64,000 bases of DNA from Mytilus edulis (Eukaryota > Mollusca > Bivalvia > Mytilida > Mytilidae), in contig NC_092348.1 in the NCBI RefSeq assembly GCF_963676685.1, forward strand, positions 29,487,386-29,551,385, written 5' to 3'. Below, one piece after another: positions 1-11,350 of this stretch. The translations under genes and the position numbers were made by a program. Below the pieces are notes generated by a model. The model made no database searches. It worked only from the letters and a program-made list of their open reading frames with translations, and was not told where the DNA came from. The stretch's first letter is position 1. Each line of letters opens with the position of its first letter.

Positions 1-568
1 TCTTATACACTGTATACATGTATATGCATGATATTTGTTGTTTCGAAATGACACATGTTTGTTGCGTTTCTATCTGTAATACATTTTTATATGCCATAAC
101 ATTTCAACACAATTGACAGCGTATTGAGTAAAGACAATCAGCACAAACACACACCTGATTGAGCAAGGATATGAAATATTAATTTAACAGTAGGACATTT
201 TATTGATCTCTATGTCCTAGGTGAATAAATAGAACAGAATCCTCATCTTTATGTCATTTACATCTAAGCGAATAATAGAAACACATATATCCATGATTGA
301 AATATGTAGGTCATTTACATTCTAGAATTTATTTAAATCTTTAAAATATAATCTGAATAATTGTGACATATACAGTTTGAAACCGGACGGCAAATATGTG
401 AAACAGAAATGAATGCGAAATTATGAAAACAAGAAAAGTAAACAAAATCCAATTATATGATTCGATCTATATGGATTTTTTTTTTTATCAAATGATAAAA
501 GAATTAATTTATAATTCGACAAACAATTAAATCATACTGGTCAAACACACATTAACTACAAATAAAAT
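1..568. other. AT-rich non-coding stretch
   Basis: No open frame of useful length, splice-bounded exon or recognisable repeat is visible. If a gene starts at the putative minus-strand first exon just to the right, this would be part of its first intron. Confidence 0.4.
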
Positions 569-725
569 GACCAAACTCACATAAACGACTATTAAATGAT
601 AATTTATGAAATATGAAATTTATAAACATAGTCTACCTGTGTTCGACCAAACTCGCATAAACAGCTAATAAAATGAGAAATTATGAAATATGAAATTCAA
701 AAACATACCTGAGTCAATATAGACT
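569..725. repeat. Two-copy tandem repeat of about 80 bp
   Basis: The segment starting at 569 (gaccaaactcacataaac...) recurs from 649 (gaccaaactcgcataaac...) with small differences, and both end in a similar 'acatA..ctacctg' stretch. On the minus strand each copy carries a donor-like CAG|gta site. A local tandem duplication is the simplest reading. Confidence 0.6.
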
Positions 726-760
726 TAGATTAAATAATTCTTAGATGAAACAGAACTCAC

Positions 761-882
761 CTTTATCAAATTCAGTCCTTACTTAGCAAACGCTTTCCGG
801 TATTTTTCGAAATCGATTCCTGTAAATACGTATTGCAAAATGTAATAACTTGTGTGTACTTAGTAAATACCATCTATTTATA
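761..882 (-). promoter_or_regulatory. Candidate TATA promoter and non-coding first exon
   Basis: On the minus strand a TATAAATAG box (874-882) is followed about 115 bases later by a strong splice donor, GATAAAG|gtgagt, whose exon side ends at 761. No long open frame lies between, so it would be a 5' UTR exon of a gene continuing leftwards out of the window. The layout resembles the candidate first exon at 47.1 kb. There is no transcript evidence, and both motifs can occur by chance in AT-rich DNA. Confidence 0.3.
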
Positions 883-1093
883 AAACGCAATACCAATACC
901 TGACATCAGTTATCAGATACCTTAAACGCTTGAATACCGCGGACAAAGAGTTTATTACCTATAAGTTTAAATATGTATGAGTAAACATCGATCAAACGAA
1001 TAATATTTTGATCATTGACACTATGGGTCATTTCATACGAAAAAGAATACACAAAATGAAGCACGATTTATTGTAAAAGAATCGAGACTTATA

Positions 1094-1640
1094 ATTGTTG
1101 ATCGTTGGTTGCTTAAAGTCCAGTGGCGATTATTTCATTCATGATCAGAAAGGGAACAATTTTACAAGAAATACAATAGGTAGGTATTGTAATAGGGGCT
1201 GGCTTTGATGGGGGTCAGAAACTCAGAATGACACTGGAAAACGATGCGTATGTACTTGCATCTGTTTCTTCCCGTATATATATACCTTAATACAACACGT
1301 GATATATTAAGGGACAGATATGTCATTATTATTATGGGGGGGGGGGAATGTCAAAGACAAGTGCCTGGGTATATTGTAAGGGACCAATGTTTAACCTGAC
1401 AACATACATGTACCACCTTCGGACCCCTAGTATATAAAGTTGTTACAATGGTTCTTAACGTGTACAGAGCGTGATGTTCTTTACAAGACAAAGGATTCCA
1501 CTTCCCCATTCAGACCGGATGTGTTTGCGTACTTGTACATCCCACACAGCCAAACAGACTCTCCACTTTGGCAAGGGTTTTAGTGAACGTCGGGAGAACA
1601 CCTAAGAGACAATGTTTCTATTCCCCTCGTCAATTACAGA
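1094..1640 (+). repeat. Dispersed repeat family D, long copy
   Basis: It starts with 'gttggttgcttaaagtccag' and ends in a block with 'cagaccggatgtgtttgcg' and 'cccacacagccaa'. The same opening and closing blocks recur at 7.09, 28.66 and 58.13 kb, and the closing block is tandemly amplified at 10.4 kb. It is non-coding. I recognise this type as an abundant bivalve repeat but cannot assign a class. Confidence 0.7.
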
Positions 1641-2510
1641 AGCACGATGATGAAAAAACTCAAGTATGACAACAAGAAAGAGATTTATGGGTTAGACATA
1701 TTGTTTTTGTACTCTCTCTCTCACAGTACAAATAAAGAACACTTTTTAGAGAACAATTTTTTTTAAACATGTCAGTTATAACTTATACTTCTGTTGTTAA
1801 TATGAAGCTGATAGGAAACAGCTCGACTGAACTTTCACAAGATTTTTCTGTATTATATGAACTTGTACACCTAATAATCAAATAAATGGATAGAATGATT
1901 TTGAGGGGAAAAAAGGGGGGAGTCCTAAACAGAAACGTGGATTTAAGATATATTGACTCATATTTTGATGAGACGACCGACAGACTCAGACATTTTTTGT
2001 GACTAGCTTATTCGCATTTTATACTCAAATTTTCCGTATTAAAAAGGTTTAACTTAATGTTACTTTAACACTGATGTTTCTGCTGATCTTTTGAATAACA
2101 CAATTCTCTTTTGCCAGATATTTTGACTTTTTTTTGCAACTACATGTTGTACACGTGATATTCACAATTAACTCAACTCCATAATTATTGTCATCAGCAT
2201 TTACTAATTCATGGGTTGGAATGGACAAGAATTATAAAACGTAGAACAAGTCAAGTTTATCCATTATCGAGGTCATGGACTTTTCTTTATTCAAAACCAG
2301 ATTTATTACATTTTCATTGAGGTTTAATGTTTAGTTAACTTATCAGTGACGCATTAAATTTGATTACAATGGATCGAAAGAAATTGCACATGACTTCCTC
2401 GTCAAGATAAGTTTTTCTTTCTAAAGAAAACGCAATATATATTTAAAAGGCTTGTGTAATATCACTGTTTCAATTGATATATTTATTCACAAATCTGTTA
2501 CCCATGAATA
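1641..2510. other. Non-coding stretch, nothing recognised
   Basis: AT-rich sequence with short homopolymers. No frame, splice-bounded exon or repeat family could be supported. Confidence 0.4.
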
Positions 2511-2511
2511 C

Positions 2512-2677
2512 AATTGAGAATGGAAATGCGGAATGTGTCAAAGAGACAACAACCCGACCATAGAAAAAACAACAGCAGAAGGTCACCAACAGGTCTTCAA
2601 TGTAGCGAGAAATTCCCGCACCTATAGGCGTCCTTCAGCTGGCCCCTAAACAAATAAATACTAGTTCAGTGATAATG
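2512..2677 (-). repeat. Family A retroelement 3' fragment
   Basis: Reverse-strand copy of the terminal part of family A, recognisable by 'gtgtcaaagagacaacaacc' and 'cttcagctggcccctaaac'. The complete 3' part is seen at 8449-9282. It begins at the terminal 'caattgagaatgg' end and is truncated inside. Confidence 0.75.
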
Positions 2678-2744
2678 TATAATCATACACATAAATTGGC
2701 CTAGAACAATTTTTTTAGTAAAGTATAAATACAAATATTCCATC

Positions 2745-3010
2745 CGTTAAGAAACATTGAGTTTGTCTATTACGTCAGTAACCGGCACTTCTGCGTTGAC
2801 ACGAGTTTTCATTGATCATGTTGATGTGGTAATAATTATCAACTGATTTTAAGAAAACTTTGAATTTTCGAAATAATAAGTATGTATACCCCAAGAATAA
2901 ATTACTTTTTTTGTTCTCAATTTTATGCGACTGTGTTTGGCAAAACCCTTTTGAAATTTCGGTCCTCAATGCTCAAACTTCGTACTTAATTTTTGCAGTT
3001 TTAAATTTTG
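2745..3010 (+). repeat. Diverged family C copy
   Basis: The series 'tttgaattttcgaaataat', 'gtgtttggcaaaaccctttt' and 'ctcaatgctcaaacttcgta' follows the order found in the well-preserved 365-bp family C units at 19.1-19.9 kb, but with many substitutions, so this is an old copy. The short open frames across it are incidental. Confidence 0.6.
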
Positions 3011-3041
3011 TTTTTAATCATCAGTTAAAACAGTCAAGCTT

Positions 3042-3123
3042 ACTCTGATGTCCGACAGCTGTTTTGCCAGACAAGATTACTCTGACGTCCAATGCTCGTC
3101 CAATGTTCGTTGGACATCGGAGT
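3042..3123. repeat. Small inverted-repeat element
   Basis: The arms actctgatgtcc (3042-3053) and ggacatcggagt (3112-3123) are inverted with one mismatch across about 80 bp. Internal copies of the same word ('actctgacgtcc') suggest a short MITE-like or hairpin unit. Confidence 0.4.
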
Positions 3124-3249
3124 CTGGGACAAATATAAGTGAATGCCAGTCGTATTTCAAGTAATAGCACGCAGGGCTTTGCCACAGTGGGGACTATTTT
3201 GTAAAAATAACAAATAAAAGTAGTATAAAGATGCACCGGGTGACACCAA

Positions 3250-5625
3250 ATTTCGAAGTGTTATAGATATTGGTTTATTCTGTTGATTATTATAAGTTTG
3301 ATCACAAGACACGCAATCGATATCCCATTATAATGTGATTTAAAGGAACGGTATACATTTATTGTACCTGCATATAATTTTAGTAAACACAAATATTTTA
3401 CTTTTTTACATTTTATCGACATGCATTGGTTCGTGATACTAATTTTGTACACACGTAATAAATATATGTTTCACAATACACCCGTAACCAAGGAAGTGGT
3501 AAATATTTACCCTAACTTCGTGAGAAATAATTCTAATTATAGATTGTATAACAGTATATTTTATTGTGTATTTTCAAATTAGTCTTTTGACCTAGAATTA
3601 TTTTTGAATTATTTGGTTCTTTTTTTCTGTTGAAAATATCGATCAAAATTAATTTTCACAGATTAATGTAATTTAATATAAAGGCTTCTCAAATATACCT
3701 AGACCAGAACAGTTCAGAATAAAATTTTAAAATAATATAATTTTATTGAGATTATGCATGGGACTAAGTATGAAAAACAACTAAAGGAATGTATATGACA
3801 AAGACTGGCCGTGTCTACATCTGAGTTTTTGTTATGCAATGTTTTGTGTACTTATGTTTCGTTTAATGTCATGGAGTTGCTTCTTTTCGATTGATTTGTT
3901 TTGAAAAATCCCTTGGTATTATATTTTCCTCTATCTGAAAATGAACATTCAGTACAGAAATGATTTGCTCAGAAACGGCCATAAGCACGTAGGGTAGTCC
4001 AAATTCCCATCATCGAAGACGTAAACGGAAAAAAAATTAAGCGGAATTCACAAAGAATACAAAAATAGCCCCTTTGAAGACCAAATTCAAAATCATTTTA
4101 GTTATGTGGTTGCTTTTGACATCTCAGACCACCAAAAAATACGAGCAAGCGAATGAAGAAGCCATAAAAAAAACCAGCTCATCTATGTATTAAAAAATAA
4201 ACATTTTATTGGTCAAATGAACATCGAAAAGGATAAAATGAACCCAACGGTATATTTGCTGTAAGAAATATTACTTCTTTATTCATTTAGTCCTCGCTAA
4301 AGGGCCCATTTTTGTTTGTTTTTAAAAATAGAAAACTTCCTTCTTTTTAAATTTACATATATTTTTAATATCCAATTTACAGAGTTGGATACTGAAAAAT
4401 GTTAAATCCAATGGATAATGAAATGCACTATTAACAAGGCAAATCATTTGATGAATTTGGAAGTGTCCAATTGTACGGTTAATTTTTTTTATCGATTGTA
4501 GTTAAAATCGTCATTTTCTTTGAAGTCTGGCTGCACAATATTTAGTTGTGATTTAAGATCATCTATAAATACATTGCCAACTATTTTATTCCCTTTTACG
4601 TTTTAAAATATTTGCTACTGGACGTTAAGGTATCAACAAGCAAAAAGGAGAGAAAAGAAACGAAGAAAGAAGAGCAATAACCATATTCATGGAGAAAGGA
4701 CTATTCAGTGTTCGGTAGCAATTCTTGAGCTGCTCATCATTGACAGTCACACTTTAGTGACCAAATGACAATTTACAGAAAGTATACTCATTTGATAAAA
4801 GCTCGAACCTACCATAGTATACACAAAATGCATTTGTAATGAGCTGATAGACATTATTGTATTTTAGTTATTTTTTTATTCTTAAACGGGAAATAATCTA
4901 CTTAAATCACATCCTATCGTCCATTAGAAATGCATTAAAATTCTTACGAATAGATAACGTATGAAATTAAACCAGCGAACCGTTGATCATAGACATGAAA
5001 TTTCGTTTACTTATTCAATTTTCTTAAAGGAGATGGAATATAAGGAATACAGATAAAATTGAAAAATGATTTTTTTTTCAAGAATTCACTGGACCATGAA
5101 AAGGAGGTCAATGACAATGAACATATGACAGATGGAAGCTTCGTAGCATAATGTATATGCAATCAAAATATGAAGCAATCTGGTCTTTTACCTTCTGAAA
5201 CACAAAGCTTTATAAAAATAGGGTACATAGCCGCGGCCGCGCCTGATAGTAATACTTATGTCTCGCAAACTGCGACGAAGTCGCACGCGATACAACAACT
5301 AACACCACTGTTATAAAAGTCAGTAAAAACTGAAGTGATATTTTCCATTTTATGGTTTATTTTGAAATTTTTTGTCACTTGGTTCTCGGGCGGATTTTTT
5401 AAAATATTAATACGGCCTTCCTATCATTAAATCTCTGGAAGACTTCCCTATGAACCCCCAACATTCAGTCAATAGAGATTAAAGGGATTTTTTCCCAGAA
5501 TCTCAAATAAAAGACAAGCTGCAACAATGTTTTTCTTCTTTATATGGATTAAAATATGATTTTATTTCATAGAAACAAACCAATGATCAGAAACCACTTA
5601 CAGTAATAGTTTGCGTTGGTTCATT
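3250..5625. other. Long non-coding stretch
   Basis: Scanned on both strands. Only AT-rich sequence, short homopolymers and incidental short frames are present, with no recognised repeat family, exon or RNA gene. Confidence 0.4.
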
Positions 5626-5629
5626 AATT

Positions 5630-5790
5630 TTTGGTGCTGCTTTTTATTATTTATTGCATGCTGCATCCCTTGTTTTATTTGTTATTGCATATGTTTTTAT
5701 ATTCGGTGAAAAGCTCATTAGAGCTTATGTTTGTATTGTTTGTCAATATGCCGAATCCAAATAAAGTTTTACTTACTTACTTTTTTTCAA
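5630..5790 (+). mobile_element. LINE 3'-terminal fragment
   Basis: The segment ends 'aaataaagttttacttactt', that is a polyadenylation-type AATAAA followed by a short CTTA microsatellite. This is the kind of 3' tail left by several bivalve non-LTR elements. The upstream part is a hydrophobic, low-complexity frame without domains. It is a 5'-truncated remnant judged from tail structure only. Confidence 0.35.
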
Positions 5791-6169
5791 TTAGAAAATG
5801 TTATTCTTTATAATATATATTACTGTAGTAACATTTTCCATTTTGCTTTTGCATTAAGTAAACGTAGTAAGAGTATATATCATGATCATCAGATGATATC
5901 GTAACTTTTCATTGCACATAAAATCAAAGTTATGTGCATTTAACTTCATATTATAAAGTTCTTGTAGTATCAAACTTTTTAAATTTTTAGGTAACCATAC
6001 TAGGTTTGTCTAAATAAATTCTTTTTATTAGATTTGATTACATGTTGTTTTTATAAAGTCAAGTGGCAAATATATACACACATGACAAGGTTGGGAACAA
6101 ATTGAACATACATAAGTTGGTAACAAGTTTGATCTTTAGGAATTAGTGGATTAAGAAATGCTTCCGAAA

Positions 6170-6334
6170 GGTTGTCCTATAATATTAGACTTCGAAGGTT
6201 CATATCATCTACATTCAACGGTTTTTATCAGACATTTGGTTTTACTATCAATGTTGAACGTAAAAAAAAAATCCGACTAAAAACGTTGAATGTAAATGAA
6301 ATGAAACTTCGAAGTCTTATATTATAGAACAACC
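6170..6334. repeat. Fold-back element, 165 bp
   Basis: The left arm from 6170 (ggttgtcctataatattaga...) is the reverse complement of the right arm ending at 6334 (...tcttatattatagaacaacc) with few mismatches. The match extends through 'cttcgaag' into 'acattcaacg/cgttgaatgt', leaving a short central loop with an A-run. It is a non-coding MITE-like or fold-back unit. Confidence 0.75.
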
Positions 6335-6344
6335 GAAAGGATAC

Positions 6345-7080
6345 ATGTATTTGATACAGTTATAGGCACGAAAAATAGAGAAAATGAGATTTTCTTAAAA
6401 AAAAAAGAAATGTGAAAGTTTAAAATACCTCGGACTGTAGATATTATTCAGTCGTCGAATCCCTGAATCCTCAAATGTAAAGCTGGGGACCTGCTGATAG
6501 CATCCTCAATAATCCATTTATTCTGTCTAACTTGACCAACTTTATCCACTGGTCAACATAAAATGACCAACTGAGATTGAATACAACCTGAGTAGTTCTC
6601 AAGTAAACAAAATGTGAACTAAACGTCACCGGGTTGAATAAAACTTAATATTAAAGCTGTATATGTATGATTTTAATGTTTATTAACAGTAAATAATTTT
6701 ACGATTATAATGAAATAAATCAAAATAATACATAACGGTTTCAGTCCTAAAAAAAAGTTATATACGTACGGTTTGTTTATTTTCCAGCTCGTACGCTATG
6801 TTCGTGTCTGTAGTGAGGCTTCGTGTTCCAACGAACTTAACAAGTTAGATATTTCGTTTCCAAAAAATGCTGAAAACATTTTACTAGATAAATGTCTAAA
6901 AAAATGCGTTGGATACTTGCTATAAAAAAAATTAAAACATCACTTAATTGTTACTTTGTTATTCTTTATAATCTTTCTATTATTGTTATCCAACTGATAA
7001 ATAATTTAAAGGAGGAGTGTTAAGATCTCTTATCCAATCTCTTAGACTACCTTATGCATCTTCTGCATCTTTATTTCAAC
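6345..7080. other. Non-coding stretch, nothing recognised
   Basis: AT-rich sequence without a supportable exon, RNA gene or clear repeat. Confidence 0.4.
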
Positions 7081-7084
7081 AAGT

Positions 7085-7395
7085 TGGTGATTTTAGTTTG
7101 TTCAAAGTCCAGTAGCAAATATTTCATCCAAATTCAGGACAAGAACAAGTTAGCAAAAATACAATAGGTTGGTACTATTATTTGGGTTGTCCGAGATAAA
7201 GGACGAGAAATTTAAACTGCCACTGAAAAAAAGAGGGTTCTTGTATATTGGATAGGGATTGAAATTTCGCCTTTCAACGGGCCACTTACATACCCCTAAA
7301 CAGTTGTAGCGAGGATTCTTAACATGCAGAAGTTTGGCATTCTTCTCTGCATAAGGCTTCGGATTAAACGTCCCAATTCTGACCTTCTTTTTTTT
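7085..7395 (+). repeat. Family D copy, truncated
   Basis: Contains 'agtccagtagcaaatatttc', 'caagttagcaaaaatacaat', 'taaactgccactgaaaa' and 'cgcctttcaacgggccac' in family D order. It degenerates into a T-run before the closing 'gaccggacgtg' block. Confidence 0.65.
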
Positions 7396-7721
7396 TTTTT
7401 AGGTCAACAAGGCTTCAATACTGAAGAATACATGTTGTTGCGCATGCGTGATTGACAAAAATTTATACAAATTCATAAAAATATCTTATAGCAATTTAAG
7501 TGTTTGTATATACAGATATTGATTAAAAGATATATGTACATGTTTTGGTTTGAATTTGTTTACTTGAAGCTGGAGAGAACAGCTGGTGTTAGCCGATCTT
7601 TTAAGCTGTCAACAGTGGTGGTTTCAATGACAGTTTGTGGTAGTAAGTAAGTTCCATTGAATAAATGTTCGCGGGAAGTATGACCATTTGTATGTGTCCT
7701 TTGAAGTTTGAATGCAGATAT

Positions 7722-8083
7722 AGGAAGATGTGGTGTGAGTGCCAATGAGACAACTCTCCATCCAAATAAAAATTTATAAAAGTAAACCATTATAGGTCAA
7801 TGTACGGCCTTCAACACGGAGCCTTGGCTCACATCGAACAACAAGCTATAAAGGGCCCCAAAATTACTAGTGTAAAACCATTCAAACGGGAAAACCAACG
7901 GTCTATATAAAAAACGAGAAACGAGAAACACGTATAAATTACATAAACAAACGACAACTATTGTACATCAGATTCCTGACTTAGGACAGGTGCAAACATT
8001 TGCAGCGGGATTAAATGTTTTAATGGTACCAAACTTTCTCCCTTTTTCTGAAACAATAGCATAACACCACAACATAGAAAATG
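7722..8083 (+). repeat. Family B repeat inserted in LINE
   Basis: It begins 'gaagatgtggtgtgagtgcc' and carries 'gacaactctccatccaaat', 'cttcaacacggagccttgg', 'cgagaaacgagaaacacgta' and 'gattcctgacttaggacagg'. The same order is seen at 59561-59960 and, inverted, at 43580-43806. It separates two halves of the LINE C-terminal frame, so it is younger than the LINE. Confidence 0.8.
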
Positions 8084-8448
8084 TCTGAGTATGATTTTGT
8101 CTTGTTCTGATGTCTGTTTGTTCAGAATATGCAATGGAATGGCTACAAGACAATGTATAACTTAATAAAATAAAATAAGTCTGGGTTTTAAGCGTCTCTC
8201 AGCTAGTGGTGGCTATTTCAACGGATTTAGCATGTTTGTGACACTGCTCGTGTAATCGTAGCGAGCAGCTCGTCCCTGTACCTTTTCTAATTGTATCTGT
8301 TGTTCTTTCATATTGGGGTCCCAAGTTTGGGTCTTACTAGTACCTGGTATGCTCTTGATTTTGTTTCTGTGTTTGTAACTTTTAAATTTCTTTAAAACAA
8401 CAAGAGATCTGTTCACATTTGATACTATACTGTCTATATGTTTGTTTC

Positions 8449-9282
8449 AGGTATTTCACATCCAATTTTTTATGGAAATATTCTTTATAAAGCACAAAGG
8501 TGTCAGTATTCACCTCAGAAACTTACAAAACCTTTGAATAGACTTATTAAGAAGGGATATAATTACGATACTGTTGTCAAGTCATTAAAGATTGCATATT
8601 TTGGCGTTAATATTGAGTCACTGATAAGGTCTTTGCATCGGAACTAAACACATTTATTCTAAAAACAGTTGTTGGCATGACACGGGTTATGTTCTTCTCA
8701 TATATGTTATGATGGTATGATACTAAACCCCTTACGGGAAGGATTGTGCCTGATGTTCATATGATGAGATCATAATCTTTCAGTCAGTTTAATTGAAGTC
8801 TGGAGCTGGCATGTCAGTTAACTGCTAGTAGTCTGTTGTTATTTATGTATTATTGTCATTTTGTTTATTTTCTTTGATTACATCTTCTGACATCAGACTC
8901 GGACGTCTCTTGAACTGAATTTTAATGTGCGTATTGTTATGCGTTTACTTTTCTACATTGGTCAGAGGTATAGGGGGAGGGTTGAGATCTCACAAACATG
9001 TTTAACCCCGCCGCATTTTTGCGCCTGTCCCAAGTCAGGAGCCTCTGGCCTTTGTTAGTCTTGTATTATTTTAATTTTAGTTTCTTGTGTACAATTTGGA
9101 AATTAGTATGGCGTTCATTATCACTGGACTAGTATATATTTGTTTAGGGGCCAGCTGAAGGACGCCTCCGGGTGCGGGAATTTCTCGCTACATTGAAGAC
9201 CTGTTGGTGACCCTCTGCTGTTGTTTTTTATTTGGTCGGGTTGTTGTCTCTTTGACACATTCCCCATTTCCATTCTCAATTT
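8449..9282 (+). mobile_element. Family A retroelement, longest copy
   Basis: It starts in frame at GISHPIFYGN and keeps a 66-codon C-terminal frame (...SLIRSLHRN, stop near 8647). A long 3' UTR follows with 'aggtatagggggagggttga', 'aaccccgccgcatttttgcg', 'gggccagctgaaggacgcct' and the terminal 'ccattctcaattttat'. The other family A repeats in the window match only parts of this UTR, so they are 5'-truncated copies of the same retroelement. Flanks tttgtttca / tttattcac look like a decayed target-site duplication of 8-9 bp. I recognise the C-terminal frame as retroelement-type but not its clade. Confidence 0.7.
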
Positions 9283-9285
9283 TAT

Positions 9286-9615
9286 TCACTTTAGATTTGA
9301 TTGTAAGGTAATGCCGAGATTTTTTGCAGATGTTACTGATTCGAGAATGTGATTGTGGAGGATGTAATTATGCCGGTAGTTATTTTTCTTTTGTGAGATA
9401 GTAAGGTTGGTACATTTCTCAGGGTGAAATGCCATGAGCCAATCTGACTCCCATCGAGCTGCTGAGTCTAGATCAAGTTGTAGTTTACTAGCAGTACAAT
9501 CATCTTGTGTTCTTAATTTACTGTAAATTATGCTGTCATCTGCAAAGAGTCTAATCTTGCTGTGTTGTAGGTATTCCGGTAAGTCATTTTTATAGATTAG
9601 AAGTAGTGGGTCCAA
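9286..9615 (-). pseudogene. Reverse transcriptase palm fragment (FADD box)
   Basis: An uninterrupted 109-codon piece of the element above. It holds DPLLLIYKNDLPEYL, the catalytic FADDSIIYS, an acidic-helix segment, WLMAFHPEKC and the end of the palm/thumb (SAKNLGITLQSNLK). In the intact enzyme this domain primes cDNA synthesis on nicked target DNA. It stops exactly where the family A element was inserted. The upstream palm (AFDKVSHR, VPQGT) is present to the right but in other frames, so the fragment cannot be functional alone. Confidence 0.85.
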
Positions 9616-10404
9616 TACTGTTCCTTGTGGTACACCAGCTGGTACGGGTACTGAGGTGGAGGAAATGCCATTGATGACGACTGTGTGTGTTATGTCCTGT
9701 AAAAATGCCTGAATCCAATTTAGTGTGTTATTTTGAATACCATATAATTAGAGCTTGTAAAGGGGGCGACGATGTGAGACTTTGTCGAACGCTTCAGCGA
9801 ATACCATTATGATCAAGTCAATTTGTGTTTTACTATTATTTGATTGTGCTAGTTCTTGAATAAAATCTTTGAATTGTGTTTCACGCGACCTTGATTTTCT
9901 GAAGCCATGCTGAAGATCGTGTTATATCTGATTTTTTTCAAGATGAGACATGATACTACTTGTAATGATATGCTCAATGAGCTTGCAACATAAGCAAGAT
10001 ATTGACCTGTAGTTTACTGGTTTGTATTTTTCCCTATTTTTGAAGGCTGGGGCTACATTAGCAAGTGTCCAGTCCTAAGGTGTTGCTCTAGTTTCAAGCG
10101 ACTTTTTAAATATAAATGTAAGGATTGGTGAGATTTGGTCCTTTAGTTCTTTACGGACTCTTGCCATTGATATTGTCGGGGTCGTAAGCTTTATGTGGAT
10201 TAAGGTTCGACAGTAATACCTGCTTCAGTGATTGTTATGTTGGGCATTTTCGGGTGGGGACTTCTACCTTTGTCTGGGATGTTATCATCTGTTTCATTTG
10301 TGAATACTGATTGGAACTGTTGATTTAAAATGTTCGCTTTTCCTCAGTGTCTGTACCTAGTTTGCCATTTTGTTTCAAAGGTGCAACACCAGTGTTATCA
10401 GATC

Positions 10405-10860
10405 GTGACCGGACGTGACTGCGTTTTTATACATCCCACACAGCCAATTTGCAAACGTGGCACTCCTCTCGACATGTGGCTTCGATTTTAACGTCCCAAT
10501 TCTGACCACATGTGTCCGCGTATTTAAACATCCTACACAGCCAAGCCTGACATTCTGACCGGACCTGTCCACTTATTTAAACATTCTGCACAGCCAAGCG
10601 TAGCATTTCTCTCTACATGAGGCTTCGAATTTAACTTCCTCATTCTTACCGGACGTGTCTGTGTATTTATACTTCCCATACTGTCAAGCGTGGCATTCAG
10701 GCCTCTCTACACGTTGCTTTGAATTTAACGTCTCCATTCTCACCGGATGTGTCTGCGTATTTATACATTCCACACTGTCGAGCGTGGAATTTTTTTCTCT
10801 ACACGTGGCTTCGGATTTAACGTCTGCATTCTGACCGGACGTGACTACAATTCTTATTAT
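10405..10860 (+). repeat. Minisatellite of about 92 bp from the end of family D
   Basis: The word 'gaccgga' or a close variant recurs at 10407, 10504, 10557, 10647, 10741 and 10832, each time followed by 'tg..tgcgtatttatacatcc(ca)cacagcc' and 'ctctacacg.ggcttcg'. The spacing is about 90-97 bp except for one shortened unit of 53 bp. Frames over it are artefacts of the repeat. A second array of this unit lies at 28.88-29.34 kb. Confidence 0.85.
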
Positions 10861-11099
10861 ACATATACGGTGAACTTACAAATTCAACTAGTAGATTTAA
10901 TTGCAAGTGTGTGGTCCATCCATTCAGAATTTACCCAGTCAAAAACAGAACTGATTTCAGTGATTGCTTCGGAAAACAACATTTATAGAATTAAAAAAAA
11001 TCGAGGTTAAAGATAAAGATAAAACACGGTCATGAACAACATTTCTTCTTAAATATAAATGTTGTAAAAGTTATACAAAAGTGCCACTGTTATATAATA

Positions 11100-11350
11100 G
11101 CCACCATTTCAAATTATTGAAAGAGCTACACGTACTTTGTCATTTGGTCACTTGTGGAGAGTTGTCTCATTGGCAATCATACCAAATCTTCTTTTTTTTA
11201 TGGTAACTCACATACTTCTTCTACTTCTACTATATAAGGACCGCATTCAACACGTTGAAGTTTACGTCATTTGTACTGCGCATTGCTTTGTGAAGACGTA
11301 TATACAGTGAAATATAACAAATTTGTGAATAAAAAAAAAAAAAAAAAATA
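11100..11350 (+). repeat. Family F tail fragment followed by an A-run
   Basis: Contains the family F 3' box 'gagttgtctcattggcaat' near 11159 and ends in a run of A residues at 11331-11349 preceded by 'gtgaat'. The A-run may be the retrotransposed tail of a short copy. No coding sequence is visible. Confidence 0.5.

Larger units (their letters stand above)
7560..10403 (-). mobile_element. Broken non-LTR retrotransposon split by two insertions
   Basis: Reading leftwards from 10403, the frame fragments resemble a jockey/CR1-type reverse transcriptase: GVAPLKQNGKL, KPVNYRSISCLCCKLIEHII, HGFRKSRSRETQ, AFDKVSHRRPLYKL, SGVPQGT-type motif 'AGVPQGTVLDPLL', then the catalytic box FADDSIIYS and WLMAFHPEKC. 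The C-terminal part resumes at 8416 (DSIVSNVNRSL, WDPNMKEQQIQLEKVQGRA) and ends near ETTTVDSLKDRLTP at 7560. Many frameshifts and stops make it a pseudogene. The frame is interrupted by a forward family A element (8449-9282) and a forward family B element (7722-8083). Clade assignment is by motif style only. Confidence 0.85.

Noticed and set aside
5231..5240. GCGGCCGC-type GC-rich word as a vector or cloning remnant
   Set aside because: An isolated restriction-like word with ordinary flanks; no vector sequence nearby.
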